From Pseudomonas iranensis (lineage in GTDB: Bacteria > Pseudomonadota > Gammaproteobacteria > Pseudomonadales > Pseudomonadaceae), in contig NZ_CP077092.1 in the NCBI RefSeq assembly GCF_014268585.2, forward strand, positions 62,001-126,000: 64,000 bases of DNA, read 5' to 3'. A program made the translations under genes and the position numbers. The notes beneath the pieces are model-generated. The model saw only the letters and a program-made list of their open reading frames with translations. It was not told the origin of the DNA and ran no database searches. Shown one piece after another: positions 18,383 to 27,196 of this stretch. Within the stretch, counting starts at the first letter, position 1; each line of letters starts with the position of its first letter.

Positions 18383-21040
18383 TCAGACGAACTCGCAGGT
18401 CACGCTGGAGTTGCCGTCAAGCGTGGCATGCACACGCTTGAGGCTCTCGCCGGTCGCCATCGCATCAAGCAGACGATCGGCGACCAGCGGCAGCACGTGT
18501 TGATCGAGCAGATGATCGATCAGGCGCGCACCGCTTTCGCTTTGCGTGCAACGCTCGGACAGGTGATCGACGAGGTTCTGGCACCAGCTGAACTCCAGCT
18601 GACGACGGTTCAGGCGCTCGCCGAGACGGCCGAGTTTGATCTCGATCAGCTCGCGCAGCACCGGGCCGCCCACCGGGTAGTACGGCACCACTTTCATCCG
18701 CGCCAGCAGCGCCGGTTTGAAGTGTTTGCTGAGTACCGGGCGAATGGTTTCTTCGAGCACTTCGGCGGTCGGCCGCGCGCCGTCTTCGCAGAGTTCGCTG
18801 ATCTTGTCGCTACCGAGGTTGGAGGTCATCAGGATCAACGTGTTGCGGAAGTCGATCTCGCGACCTTCGCCGTCGTTGGCCACGCCTTTGTCGAAGATTT
18901 GGTAGAACAGGTTGAGCACGTCCGGATCAGCCTTTTCGACTTCATCGAGCAACACCACCGAATACGGCTTCTGGCGCACGGCTTCGGTGAGCATCCCGCC
19001 CTCGCCGTAACCGACGTAGCCCGGTGGCGCACCAATCAGACGCGAGACGGTGTGCTTTTCCTGGAACTCGGACATGTTGATGGTGGTGATGAAGCGGTCG
19101 CCGCCGTACAGCAGGTCAGCCAGGGCCAGCGCGGTTTCGGTCTTGCCGACGCCGCTCGGGCCGACCAGCAGGAACACACCGACCGGTGCATCAGGCTTGT
19201 TCAGGCCGGCAGCGGTGGCGCGCATCGAACGATCCAGCGCGTGCACGGCTTGTTCCTGACCACGGATGCGTGTGCGCAGATCGGTGGCGAAACTGGCGAC
19301 CTTGGCGTTGTGCTCGCGGGCCAGTTGCGCCAATGGCACGCCGGTCCAGGCGCTGATCACTTCGGCAACCAGACGCGGGCAGACTTCGAAGCTGACCAAA
19401 CGTTCTTTGACTTGCGCAGCGGTCAGTGCGGCGTGGGTTTCATGCAACTGAGCTTCCAGCGCTTCGACGCTTTGGCCTTCTTCAACTTCGGCGACCACGG
19501 TTTCAATCACGGTGCCTTCGGCGTCTTCTTCCACGCTGACGGTCGGCTCGACAGCTGCAGCCTCGCGAGCCTTGGCCAGTTGCTGACGCAGTTCCAGCAG
19601 ACGCTCGGCCAGTGCTTTTTGCTCAGTCCACAGGGTCTCGAGCGCAACCATCTCGCTTTCGGCTTCGTCCAGACGCGCTTCCAATGCTTCCAGCGCTTCG
19701 TGGTCGATCAGCAAGCCAGCTTCGGCATCGCGGCGTAGGGCCTGGCGCTGACGGCCGCCTTCAGCCAGTTCGCCACGCAGGCGCTCCAGACTTTCCGGGG
19801 CCGCAGCGAGGCTGATGCGCACGCGGGCGCACGCGGTGTCGAGGACGTCGACGGCCTTGTCCGGCAGTTGCCGACCGGCAAGGTAACGCGCGGACAATTC
19901 AGCAGCGGACACCACCGCGTCATCGCGCAGATAGATGCCGTGGCTCTTCTCGTAGACCTGAGCCAAGCCACGCAGGATGGTCACCGCTTCGCTGACAGTC
20001 GGTTCGTGCAGTTGCACGGGCTGGAAGCGACGGGCCAGCGCCGGGTCTTTCTCGAAGTATTTCTTGTACTCGGCCCACGTGGTCGCGGCGATGGTGCGCA
20101 GTTCGCCACGGGCCAGCGCCGGTTTCAGCAGGTTGGCCGCGTCGGAACCGCCAGCGTTGCCGCCAGCGCCGATCAGCGTGTGGGCTTCGTCGATGAACAG
20201 GATGATTGGTTTCGGCGAGGCTTTGACCTCGTCGATCACGCCTTTCAAACGACGCTCGAATTCACCTTTGACGCTGGCGCCGGCCTGCAACAGGCCCATG
20301 TCCAGCGACAGCAATTCAACGCCTTTGAGTACCTGCGGCACTTCACCGGCAGCGATGCGCGAAGCCAGACCTTCGACGATCGCGGTCTTGCCGACACCGG
20401 CCTCACCGACGACGATCGGGTTGTTCTTGCGGCGACGGGCGAGGATGTCGACCATCTGCCGGATCGCGCCGTCACGGCACAGCACCGGGTCGAGTTTGCC
20501 GTCGCGAGCCTGCTGGGTCAGGTTGTGGGTGAAACGCTGCAACAGCGATTCGCCCTGCGCCGCCGGTTTGCCGTTAGCCGCCGGTTGCTCTTGTTGCGAC
20601 AGGGCAAATTCTTTCAGGCGATCGATGTTCAGCTTGGCGAGCAGCGGCTGATAACGGCTGCCGGCATAACGCATCGGGTTGCGCAGCAACGCCAGGATCA
20701 GCGCGGCGTCTTCGACCTGGGTCTGGCCCAGCTCGAGGTTGGCCACCAGCAGCGCGTCTTGCAGCCATTGCACCAGTTCCGGGGCGAACACCGGGTTGCG
20801 CGAAGCGCTGTGCTCGACCCGCGACTGCAATGCAGCGGTCAGTTCACCGGCGTCGACGTCAGCATCTTGCAGCGCGCGCGACAGCAAGCCGTTCGGGCGC
20901 TCGAGCAAGCCCAGCAGCAAGTCTTCGACGAGGATCTTGCTGCCGCCACGGGCGACGCAACGCTCGGCCGAACGTTCCAGATCACGACGGGTTTCGGCGT
21001 CCAGCGCCTGGATGAGTTGTTGCAGGTCTACGTTGATCAT
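18383..21040 (-). CDS. clpV: T6SS sheath-recycling AAA+ ATPase ClpV (TssH)
   Basis: An 885-residue double-AAA+ ATPase that disassembles contracted TssBC sheaths. A Clp N-domain is followed by the first Walker A GEAGVGKTAIVEG, a coiled-coil middle domain rich in Glu and Ala (about 410-530) and a second Walker A GPSGVGKTETA. Length and the long M domain distinguish it from ClpB. It begins 11 bases after tssG. Confidence 0.97.
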   Translation of the reverse strand: MINVDLQQLIQALDAETRRDLERSAERCVARGGSKILVEDLLLGLLERPNGLLSRALQDADVDAGELTAALQSRVEHSASRNPVFAPELVQWLQDALLVANLELGQTQVEDAALILALLRNPMRYAGSRYQPLLAKLNIDRLKEFALSQQEQPAANGKPAAQGESLLQRFTHNLTQQARDGKLDPVLCRDGAIRQMVDILARRRKNNPIVVGEAGVGKTAIVEGLASRIAAGEVPQVLKGVELLSLDMGLLQAGASVKGEFERRLKGVIDEVKASPKPIILFIDEAHTLIGAGGNAGGSDAANLLKPALARGELRTIAATTWAEYKKYFEKDPALARRFQPVQLHEPTVSEAVTILRGLAQVYEKSHGIYLRDDAVVSAAELSARYLAGRQLPDKAVDVLDTACARVRISLAAAPESLERLRGELAEGGRQRQALRRDAEAGLLIDHEALEALEARLDEAESEMVALETLWTEQKALAERLLELRQQLAKAREAAAVEPTVSVEEDAEGTVIETVVAEVEEGQSVEALEAQLHETHAALTAAQVKERLVSFEVCPRLVAEVISAWTGVPLAQLAREHNAKVASFATDLRTRIRGQEQAVHALDRSMRATAAGLNKPDAPVGVFLLVGPSGVGKTETALALADLLYGGDRFITTINMSEFQEKHTVSRLIGAPPGYVGYGEGGMLTEAVRQKPYSVVLLDEVEKADPDVLNLFYQIFDKGVANDGEGREIDFRNTLILMTSNLGSDKISELCEDGARPTAEVLEETIRPVLSKHFKPALLARMKVVPYYPVGGPVLRELIEIKLGRLGERLNRRQLEFSWCQNLVDHLSERCTQSESGARLIDHLLDQHVLPLVADRLLDAMATGESLKRVHATLDGNSSVTCEFV

Positions 21041-21051
21041 GGCTCACGTCC

Positions 21052-22059
21052 TTAATGAATTTTGCTGCCCAGGGTCACCACGCCGTCCGCTTTTTCGCGG
21101 CCCAGCCAACTGGTCCAACCGAGGCGACAGGCGTTCTGCTCACCGATGCGCAGTTCGCGGATTTCTTCCTGGCGCAGGACCAGGCGAATGTCGTAATCGA
21201 GCGGGTCACGCAAGGTGAACCGCACCAGCGCGCAAAGCGGCTGGTAACCGAAACCGATCGGCAGGAACTCATGGAATCGCTGCCAGTCGAGTTCGGTGAT
21301 GTGAATGCGGAATTTGCCGCTGCGATCGCGCACGTGTTCGCCCAGCACCAGGTCTTCGCCGAGTACGCTGTTGGCGCGGCCCAAACGATTGCGCTGCTCG
21401 TCGAGAATTTCCACGCGGCGCTCGATGCACTGCTCGATGACCAGGTCTTCGTGCTTGAAGTAGTAACGCAGCACGGCTTCGATCAGCGCCGCCGAGTGCG
21501 CGCGCAAGCTGAGCAGACCGAGGTACGGCAGCAGGCGTTTCCAGTTGAGTTCCTTGGCCTTGCGGATCTCGTCGCCACCCAGGCCGATCAGCGCAAAAAG
21601 TTGCGCCGAGAACGGGTCGATAGCGCCGCTCTGGAAGCTCGCGCGGTAGCGATACTTGCGCCAGATCGGCAGCATCAGCCGTTGCAGGCGATGGTGGAAC
21701 AGGTCGAGGAAATTGCGCGTCGGGTTGCCGTCCTCGCTGTCGCCCAGAGCCTGTTCGCCATAGAACGCCGGCAGCGGCGAACCGGAGCCGACCAGGCCGA
21801 TCAGGTTGAAGCGCATGCGGGCGCGCATCTTGCCGTGCTCTTCGAAAAACTCGACGCGATCGACGTCGCTGCGCGGAAAGCCCAGGCTCGGGTTGGCCTG
21901 GAACTCGACCTGGTCGTACAGATCGTCTTCGCTCAGATGCGGGTGTGCCTCGCGCAGCCGGTCGATCACCAGCAGCACGGCCTGAAACAGCGAGTACTCG
22001 CGTATTACCTTGGTCAGCCCGCTTAAAGCAGGGGCTGCAGGCCCATACGTGGTGTCCAT
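21052..22059 (-). CDS. tssG: type VI secretion baseplate protein TssG
   Basis: A 335-residue baseplate wedge subunit. Family features are the N-terminal YSLFQAVLLVIDRL helix, PSLGFPRSDV and FNLIGLVGSGSPLP. It overlaps the 3' end of tssF by 37 bases, a common arrangement that suggests translational coupling of the two wedge proteins. Confidence 0.96.
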   Translation of the reverse strand: MDTTYGPAAPALSGLTKVIREYSLFQAVLLVIDRLREAHPHLSEDDLYDQVEFQANPSLGFPRSDVDRVEFFEEHGKMRARMRFNLIGLVGSGSPLPAFYGEQALGDSEDGNPTRNFLDLFHHRLQRLMLPIWRKYRYRASFQSGAIDPFSAQLFALIGLGGDEIRKAKELNWKRLLPYLGLLSLRAHSAALIEAVLRYYFKHEDLVIEQCIERRVEILDEQRNRLGRANSVLGEDLVLGEHVRDRSGKFRIHITELDWQRFHEFLPIGFGYQPLCALVRFTLRDPLDYDIRLVLRQEEIRELRIGEQNACRLGWTSWLGREKADGVVTLGSKIH

Positions 22060-23810
22060 TGGTACACCTCTCCCTGTGTGCTTTTTACCCGCAGCTCATG
22101 GAATGAATTGAGACTGGCGTAAAGCGCGAAAAACTCGTTGAGAACCGAAGCGAAGACGAACAGGTCGCCCTCGCCGATATAGCCTTCCGGGTCGATGGTC
22201 AGTTCGGTGCGCAAACCGCGCACCGGCAGACCACGATGCAGCCGGTCGACGTGATGATGTTTGATGTGCTTGAGGCCGCCGAGCAGGCGCTTGCTGACCT
22301 TCTCCGCGTGCTGGTCGTAGTAGCGCGGCAGGTCGTAGGTTTCCAGAATCACCTTCAACGCATTGACGTCCGCCAGCGACAGATAGTTAAGCGACATGTT
22401 GCTGATCAGCTTCCACAGGAAGTCGCGGTTCAGCGGCGGCGCGAAGCTCGGGGTGGCCGGGGTGATGTTGCGGAAACTGAGGAATTCCGGGGTCTGCTCG
22501 CTGGCCATGCAGATGTCGCCGAGCTTGAGCTTTTTCGGCAGGTTCTGGTTGGTGCACATCAGCTCGATCGACAGGGTTTCGTGGGCTTCGGTGTGGCGGA
22601 TGCCGAAGCTCAGGTAAGTGTCGAGGCCGTCGTGCAGCAAGGAAGAACGCTGGCGAATGCTGTAATGCGGACGGCTGTTGGGCACGTCGAAACTTGGGTC
22701 GTGTTCGAAGGATTCGAACGGCACGTACTCCTGATAACCGAGGCCGCCGGGCTTCCAGCCAGTGACCGTTTCCACCGAGAACACGCCACAGTTTTCCAGG
22801 TCGTATTCGGCCGGCAGCAACAGGTATTCGTCCTGCTTGCCATCGAGACGAATCGGCAGCGCGTCGTGCTCGAACAGATTGACGATCGGCGTGCAGAACA
22901 GCTTGACGTTATCCAGGGTCGGCCGCATGCGCATGATGCCGCTCTTGCGAATGTCGAAACGCAATTCGAGGCCGCGCATCTGCTTGAGGGTGTCTTCCGG
23001 CAGCGCCTTGAGAATGTCCAGACCGTTGACGTCGACGAACAGGAACTTGTCCTGGAAGGCGAAGTATTCCTGCAGGTAGCGATAGCCACGGAAGGTGTTC
23101 AGCGGATACGGGATCAACGCTTCTTCTTCGGCAAAGCCCACCGGTTTGACCCGGTCGCCGGGAATCTTGAACGCCATCGGCTTGCCGCTGACGCCATCAA
23201 TCGGCTTGCCGGCGCCGTCGAGCGGGATCAGTTCGATGCCGTCGAGGTTGCGCAGCAGGCTCAGGTAGAGCATCTGGCTGATGTAGCGCTCACCGGCAAA
23301 GTGCAGGCGCAACTTGCTCAGCTCCAGTTCGCCGAGGTGGCCGTCAGCGCTCATTTCCAGGCGCAGGCTGAGCAGCGAGCCATCGCCCTTGACCGAGTAG
23401 TTCAGCGCGGCCAAATCCAGCGGCAAGACTTCGGTCGGGTAGCAAGTGCGGAAGCGGCAGCGCACGTCTTCGATCGGCTTGCTCTCGATCGGCGTATCGC
23501 GCTCAACCAGCAGCGCCGGCCCGGAACGCTTGAGCGGATCGAACTGCAGAATGCTGAACGCCGGCAGCGGGCGCATGTAGTTCGGCCACAGCAGTTGCAT
23601 CAGCGAATGGCTGAGCTCCGGCAACTCGTCATCGAGCTTCTGCCGCAGGCGCCCGGTGAGAAACGCAAAGCCTTCGAGCAACCGCTCCACATCCGGATCC
23701 CGCCCGGCCTGCCCCAGATACGGCGCCAGCGCCGGACTACGCTCGGCGAAACGGCGACCGAGCTGGCGCAGTGCGGTGAGTTCGCTTTGGTAGTAGTGGT
23801 TAAAGGACAC
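22023..23810 (-). CDS. tssF: type VI secretion baseplate protein TssF
   Basis: A 595-residue baseplate wedge protein. The N terminus SFNHYYQSELTALRQLGRRF and the later GRDPDVERLLEGFAFL and LWPNYMRPLPAF are diagnostic for TssF. It resumes the core operon after the inserted PAAR/effector module (23838-26768). Confidence 0.97.
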   Translation of the reverse strand: MSFNHYYQSELTALRQLGRRFAERSPALAPYLGQAGRDPDVERLLEGFAFLTGRLRQKLDDELPELSHSLMQLLWPNYMRPLPAFSILQFDPLKRSGPALLVERDTPIESKPIEDVRCRFRTCYPTEVLPLDLAALNYSVKGDGSLLSLRLEMSADGHLGELELSKLRLHFAGERYISQMLYLSLLRNLDGIELIPLDGAGKPIDGVSGKPMAFKIPGDRVKPVGFAEEEALIPYPLNTFRGYRYLQEYFAFQDKFLFVDVNGLDILKALPEDTLKQMRGLELRFDIRKSGIMRMRPTLDNVKLFCTPIVNLFEHDALPIRLDGKQDEYLLLPAEYDLENCGVFSVETVTGWKPGGLGYQEYVPFESFEHDPSFDVPNSRPHYSIRQRSSLLHDGLDTYLSFGIRHTEAHETLSIELMCTNQNLPKKLKLGDICMASEQTPEFLSFRNITPATPSFAPPLNRDFLWKLISNMSLNYLSLADVNALKVILETYDLPRYYDQHAEKVSKRLLGGLKHIKHHHVDRLHRGLPVRGLRTELTIDPEGYIGEGDLFVFASVLNEFFALYASLNSFHELRVKSTQGEVYQWTPRMGLQPLL

Positions 23811-23837
23811 GGGGTACCTGCCTGGTAGTGGAACTCA

Positions 23838-24263
23838 TCAAAAAAATATCCTGTAGAGCGCGACCGTCACGCCGGCACAGACATAGCCGCCAATCAGCAG
23901 GAACGGCACAACCGAGATCCAGCCGTACGCCATGTAAGCATCATTCAGCGGTCGGACGATCAGACTGAACAAGCCATACAGCATCCAGGGCACGGCATAG
24001 AACGGGATGAACTTCACCGGCGCCCACCAAACCATCCGCAATGCCTGCTGCTCATTCCGGCGCTGCGCCGATCGGGACATCCACAGCGAAAAGCCCAGAA
24101 GCCCGGGAATTCCCCACCACAACAGGTATTGCCAATGAATCCCGGACGACTCGGATGTTGAATACTCGCCATTCCAGAGGTCATAGGAAGAAAACGCCAA
24201 CACGGCCAGCAGTGGCAGCCACAATGCAGCCATGAAGAAGCTCAGTTGTGCGCGGCTAAGCAT
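23838..24263 (-). CDS. small four-helix membrane protein in T6SS effector module
   Basis: A 141-residue protein with about four hydrophobic segments (around 10-25, 46-62, 83-105 and 115-138). No family is recognised. It overlaps the previous gene by eight bases and ends 28 bases before tssF, so it is co-transcribed with the T6SS core. A membrane protein next to an effector could protect the cell or form part of the module. It resembles its neighbour at 24256-24672 in size and helix number, but not in obvious sequence. Confidence 0.75.
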   Translation of the reverse strand: MLSRAQLSFFMAALWLPLLAVLAFSSYDLWNGEYSTSESSGIHWQYLLWWGIPGLLGFSLWMSRSAQRRNEQQALRMVWWAPVKFIPFYAVPWMLYGLFSLIVRPLNDAYMAYGWISVVPFLLIGGYVCAGVTVALYRIFF

Positions 24264-24672
24264 GGGTAGGGCTCACAAGCGAGTTCCGTCGCATCAGCAC
24301 ACATTTTTCCCAACGCAATTCGATGACCTGCGTGACCAGAATCGCCAACAACGTGACTCCGCCTTGGGCCACGGTGTAGAACAGCGCACGTAGTGGGTTG
24401 TGGGGCACCGTTATGAACAGAATCCAGACAACCATCAGAGCAAGCAGACCGAGCTTGGCCCACAGGTTCGGGATAATTGCGGCCAATGCGTTCACCCCGA
24501 GAAAGATGTAAATGAACATATAGTGGGCAATACCGTATGCCACACCGCGGGACGTGAATCCGCCGTTGAATGCCTTGTAGGCTACAACGACTGCGTTATT
24601 CAGAAACACGTAGGCCACGCAGCCCGCCGCATGGATCGCCAAGCAAAGTGCAAGGCGCAAGTAGATATTCAT
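24256..24672 (-). CDS. small four-helix membrane protein in T6SS effector module
   Basis: A 138-residue protein with four hydrophobic segments (about 5-27, 48-68, 72-88 and 96-113) and a short polar C-terminal tail. No family is recognised. Its ATG overlaps the stop of the upstream gene (ATGA at 24669-24672), indicating coupled translation. The function is unknown; context places it with the candidate immunity proteins of the lysozyme-like effector. Confidence 0.75.
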   Translation of the reverse strand: MNIYLRLALCLAIHAAGCVAYVFLNNAVVVAYKAFNGGFTSRGVAYGIAHYMFIYIFLGVNALAAIIPNLWAKLGLLALMVVWILFITVPHNPLRALFYTVAQGGVTLLAILVTQVIELRWEKCVLMRRNSLVSPTHA

Positions 24673-25046
24673 CGCTGCCCAACTCCCTGTTTTTGCGGCG
24701 TGATCGCCACACCCGTATAGACATAGAGCTCTTCACCGCCGTAGCCACCAATGGCCGCAGCGCTGAGTGGATGGCTATCCCGGGTGCCATATCGAACCCA
24801 ACCCTCAGTCCACATCCCACCATTCTGGTGACGAATTTCAACGTAGTAGTCCGGCGCTTCGTGCTTCGTAATCTCGACGAACACCCCGCCATCCTCGGCC
24901 CCAACCCACAATGCATTTGGATGCGCGAACAGCTTTGGTTCGGTCGAGCTTTCCATTCGCAACAGCACAGCGAAGCCGACCAGAATCGTCAGCAAACCGA
25001 CCGAAGATAGGAACGCGCCAAGGCATTGCCACGCTCTGATTTTCAT
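24669..25046 (-). CDS. membrane-anchored periplasmic protein, second candidate immunity protein
   Basis: A 125-residue protein with one N-terminal membrane helix (LGAFLSSVGLLTILVGFAVL) followed by about 90 residues predicted outside the cytoplasm, with several aromatic beta-strand-like segments (FVEITKHEAPDYYVEIRH). The start is taken at the ATG at 25046; a TTG at 25061 would add five residues. The layout, one helix plus a small periplasmic domain, is the same as the preceding gene at 25095-25439, so the module may carry two immunity-type proteins. No family is recognised. Confidence 0.7.
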   Translation of the reverse strand: MKIRAWQCLGAFLSSVGLLTILVGFAVLLRMESSTEPKLFAHPNALWVGAEDGGVFVEITKHEAPDYYVEIRHQNGGMWTEGWVRYGTRDSHPLSAAAIGGYGGEELYVYTGVAITPQKQGVGQR

Positions 25047-25094
25047 TGAGCTGTTCCGCAAAAAAAAATCATGGGTAGATCGTTGTCTCGCCGA

Positions 25095-25439
25095 TCATCT
25101 CTTCGCGCCTTGTTTCGCACTGCACCATGTTTTGAAATTCAAGCGATCAAATCCCTGGCAAACATTGGCTTTGGAAATAAAAATATAAGGCGCAGCCGCG
25201 TCATAAGAAAAATAATAATAATTCTCACCGTCCTGGCCGTAGATCCAATAGGAGGACGACCCTTGATTTATTTCATAGGGTTCGAAGGCAAGGATTGAAG
25301 ATTCCGCAGGAATAAAATTAACGCGATCCATCAACAGCATCAGCGAGTTAGAGAAAATATTAGTCAACAAGACGCCCCCCAAAACCAAAACTCCGGCAAC
25401 AAGCGCAATAGTGGTAGACGTCGACAGCTTATTTTTCAT
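25095..25439 (-). CDS. membrane-anchored periplasmic protein, likely immunity protein
   Basis: A 114-residue protein with one N-terminal hydrophobic helix (TIALVAGVLVLGGVLL) and a small extracytoplasmic domain containing SSYWIYGQDGENYYYFSY and two cysteines (NVCQGF, TWCSAK) that could form a disulfide. It overlaps the end of the lysozyme-like effector gene by 11 bases, the classical effector-immunity arrangement. No clear Shine-Dalgarno site is seen, so translation probably depends on the effector. Low GC. The immunity role is inferred from position and topology. Confidence 0.75.
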   Translation of the reverse strand: MKNKLSTSTTIALVAGVLVLGGVLLTNIFSNSLMLLMDRVNFIPAESSILAFEPYEINQGSSSYWIYGQDGENYYYFSYDAAAPYIFISKANVCQGFDRLNFKTWCSAKQGAKR

Positions 25440-26253
25440 AAAAATACAACCACGCAGTGCCTGCTTTCGCTGCGTCTAATAACGCCATCGCATCGCTTGA
25501 ATATTTTTCGGCAAGCGGGCCAGAACCGTTGTAGGAAGCAATGACTTTTTTCAGTTGATCTGCGGATAATGCCCCGGAATGACAACGAGTCCCGGTAGCC
25601 CGGTCAATCAGTTCACGTAGATGGCCGGCGCAATAGTAGAGGTCTGCCTTCCAGTCATCACCCGGGATTCTCGTGTCCTGATTCCAACCAAAAATCCGGT
25701 ACTGAACGTCTTCGGGCAAAGGTTTCTTGCAGTAATAGTTCTCTGTGTATTTAACAGAGTTCTGCAATGTTGCGCGGCTCATGTTGGCAAAACCGCTGGA
25801 CCCCCCAGCCAACTTGTCCGGCACGGCGTCAAAAGCCATATTGTCGACAATCGCTAACAGAGTGGTCAGCGACCGTTCGCCGAACTGCATAGTTTGCAGA
25901 AATTTACTACCCTTAGGTCCATTCTCCTGCTGAAGAATAACCGCAAGCAAAATATGCGGGATCCCATAATATTCAGCCGCCTGCTTAATCCAGACCCGAA
26001 TTTCTGTATCAGAGAAACTCGCCTTGAGCATTTCTTTGGTTTTTGGCACATACCACATTATTTGCAACGGGGAAGGCAGCTCACCGGTATAGCTAGCGAC
26101 ACTGTCGTAGCCAGTCAGCGTTGTGACTTCTTTTCCATTACAGCGGCAAACTTGCAACTCTACTGGCGCAACATCAGAGGTTTTCGTGCTCGCGGCCGCG
26201 CCCGCTGGCACATATTCCTGCCCATCCTTACTGATTTTTTCAGCCTCGGCCAT
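25429..26253 (-). CDS. lysozyme-like (lytic transglycosylase fold) T6SS effector
   Basis: A 274-residue protein without signal peptide. From about 80 on it has the layout of a soluble lytic transglycosylase: a helix ending in the candidate catalytic Glu110 (ILLAVILQQENGP), a central SSGFANMSRATLQ segment and a C-terminal VIASYNGSGPLAEKY (237-251), like the YNxG motif of GH23 enzymes. The first 70 residues, with CRCNG, are unrecognised and may bind the PAAR protein encoded 14 bases upstream. A good GGGAG site precedes the ATG. Expected to cleave peptidoglycan glycan strands in a target cell. Catalytic assignment is from motif reading only. Confidence 0.82.
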   Translation of the reverse strand: MAEAEKISKDGQEYVPAGAAASTKTSDVAPVELQVCRCNGKEVTTLTGYDSVASYTGELPSPLQIMWYVPKTKEMLKASFSDTEIRVWIKQAAEYYGIPHILLAVILQQENGPKGSKFLQTMQFGERSLTTLLAIVDNMAFDAVPDKLAGGSSGFANMSRATLQNSVKYTENYYCKKPLPEDVQYRIFGWNQDTRIPGDDWKADLYYCAGHLRELIDRATGTRCHSGALSADQLKKVIASYNGSGPLAEKYSSDAMALLDAAKAGTAWLYFYEK

Positions 26254-26267
26254 GAACGAGTACTCCC

Positions 26268-26768
26268 TCAGCTCTCAATAAAAACTTCAATTTTTTCGGA
26301 GGCTGTGTGTGCCTTCACGCGGTGAGTCAGACCCAACTCATTGGTGATTCCGCTTTCGAGAGATCCATCCGCTCGGCGTAGTAAGTACTTGGTATCCGCT
26401 AGCGGGTTCCCCAGGCCGTTTTTGAGTTGGAATTGAGCATCAAAGCCCGGAATGATCAAAGGCAACGGCGGCACAAACGGCGCCGGCGTATGCGAATTGC
26501 CAATAATCACCGTCCCGGACCCAGCCGTGACCTTGTTGCCGTGAGATCCAACCGAACCTACTGTCGCAGCCGGTTTGCCGTTGATCAAAACGGTAGTGGC
26601 AAGGTCGCCGACCAGCGCACCACCACACGCAGAGGCATCGCCTTGGCGGGCGGCCGCGAGGCCGTCGAAGAACACGTCGCCGGAACCGGCGGCGATCGGG
26701 TTGGTGCCGTGGCCGGGGAGCGGGCAAGCGGTGGGGTCGGATACGCGTGCTGCGGGTTTGCCAGACAT
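26268..26768 (-). CDS. PAAR-domain spike tip protein with C-terminal extension
   Basis: A 166-residue protein. Residues 1-95 are a PAAR domain (PAARVSDPTACPLPGHG, GKPAATVGSVGSHG, VTAGSGTVIIGN) that caps the VgrG trimer with a metal-bound cone. Residues about 105-166 (FDAQFQLKNGLGNPLADTKY to EKIEVFIES) form a separate beta-rich extension like the transthyretin-like domains known on some PAAR proteins. The extension may dock the lysozyme-like effector encoded next. A strong AAGGAGA site precedes the ATG. It is the first gene of the module inserted between tssE and tssF. Confidence 0.93.
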   Translation of the reverse strand: MSGKPAARVSDPTACPLPGHGTNPIAAGSGDVFFDGLAAARQGDASACGGALVGDLATTVLINGKPAATVGSVGSHGNKVTAGSGTVIIGNSHTPAPFVPPLPLIIPGFDAQFQLKNGLGNPLADTKYLLRRADGSLESGITNELGLTHRVKAHTASEKIEVFIES

Positions 26769-26779
26769 CGGGGATCTCC

Positions 26780-27187
26780 TTAGGTGACCTTGACTTGACC
26801 GCTGCCATCCAGGCGCGCGGAAAAACTGACCTGACGCTTGAACCCTTCAACTTCCAGCAGGCCTTCGATACTGAAGGCCAGGCGCAGTTGATCGTGGTCA
26901 CGCGGCAGGGAAATGACACGCACATTGCTCAGGCGTGGCTCGTAGGCTTCGATGAAGTTTTCGATAGCCAGACGGGCCTGACTCAGGGAGTCGTGCAGGC
27001 TCAGGCGCATGTCATTGAGATCGGGCAACCCGTAGTCGGCCAGCGTTTGCACGCTGCCGGCCCGGGTGCTGAGCATTTTGGCCAGATGGGCAGCCACTGA
27101 CGCCATGGCACAAGCCTCAAGGCTGTTGCCCTTGCGTAGTTGTGCGTCGCCATTGAGGCGTTCGAACAGGCTGCCGTATCCGTCCAT
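26780..27187 (-). CDS. tssE: type VI secretion baseplate protein TssE
   Basis: A 135-residue gp25-like baseplate protein. The family core is clear: LADYGLPDLND in the middle and FIEAYEPRLSNVRV near the C terminus. It starts nine bases after tssC and is followed 11 bases later by the PAAR gene. Confidence 0.95.
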   Translation of the reverse strand: MDGYGSLFERLNGDAQLRKGNSLEACAMASVAAHLAKMLSTRAGSVQTLADYGLPDLNDMRLSLHDSLSQARLAIENFIEAYEPRLSNVRVISLPRDHDQLRLAFSIEGLLEVEGFKRQVSFSARLDGSGQVKVT

Positions 27188-27196
27188 GAGTCGCTC

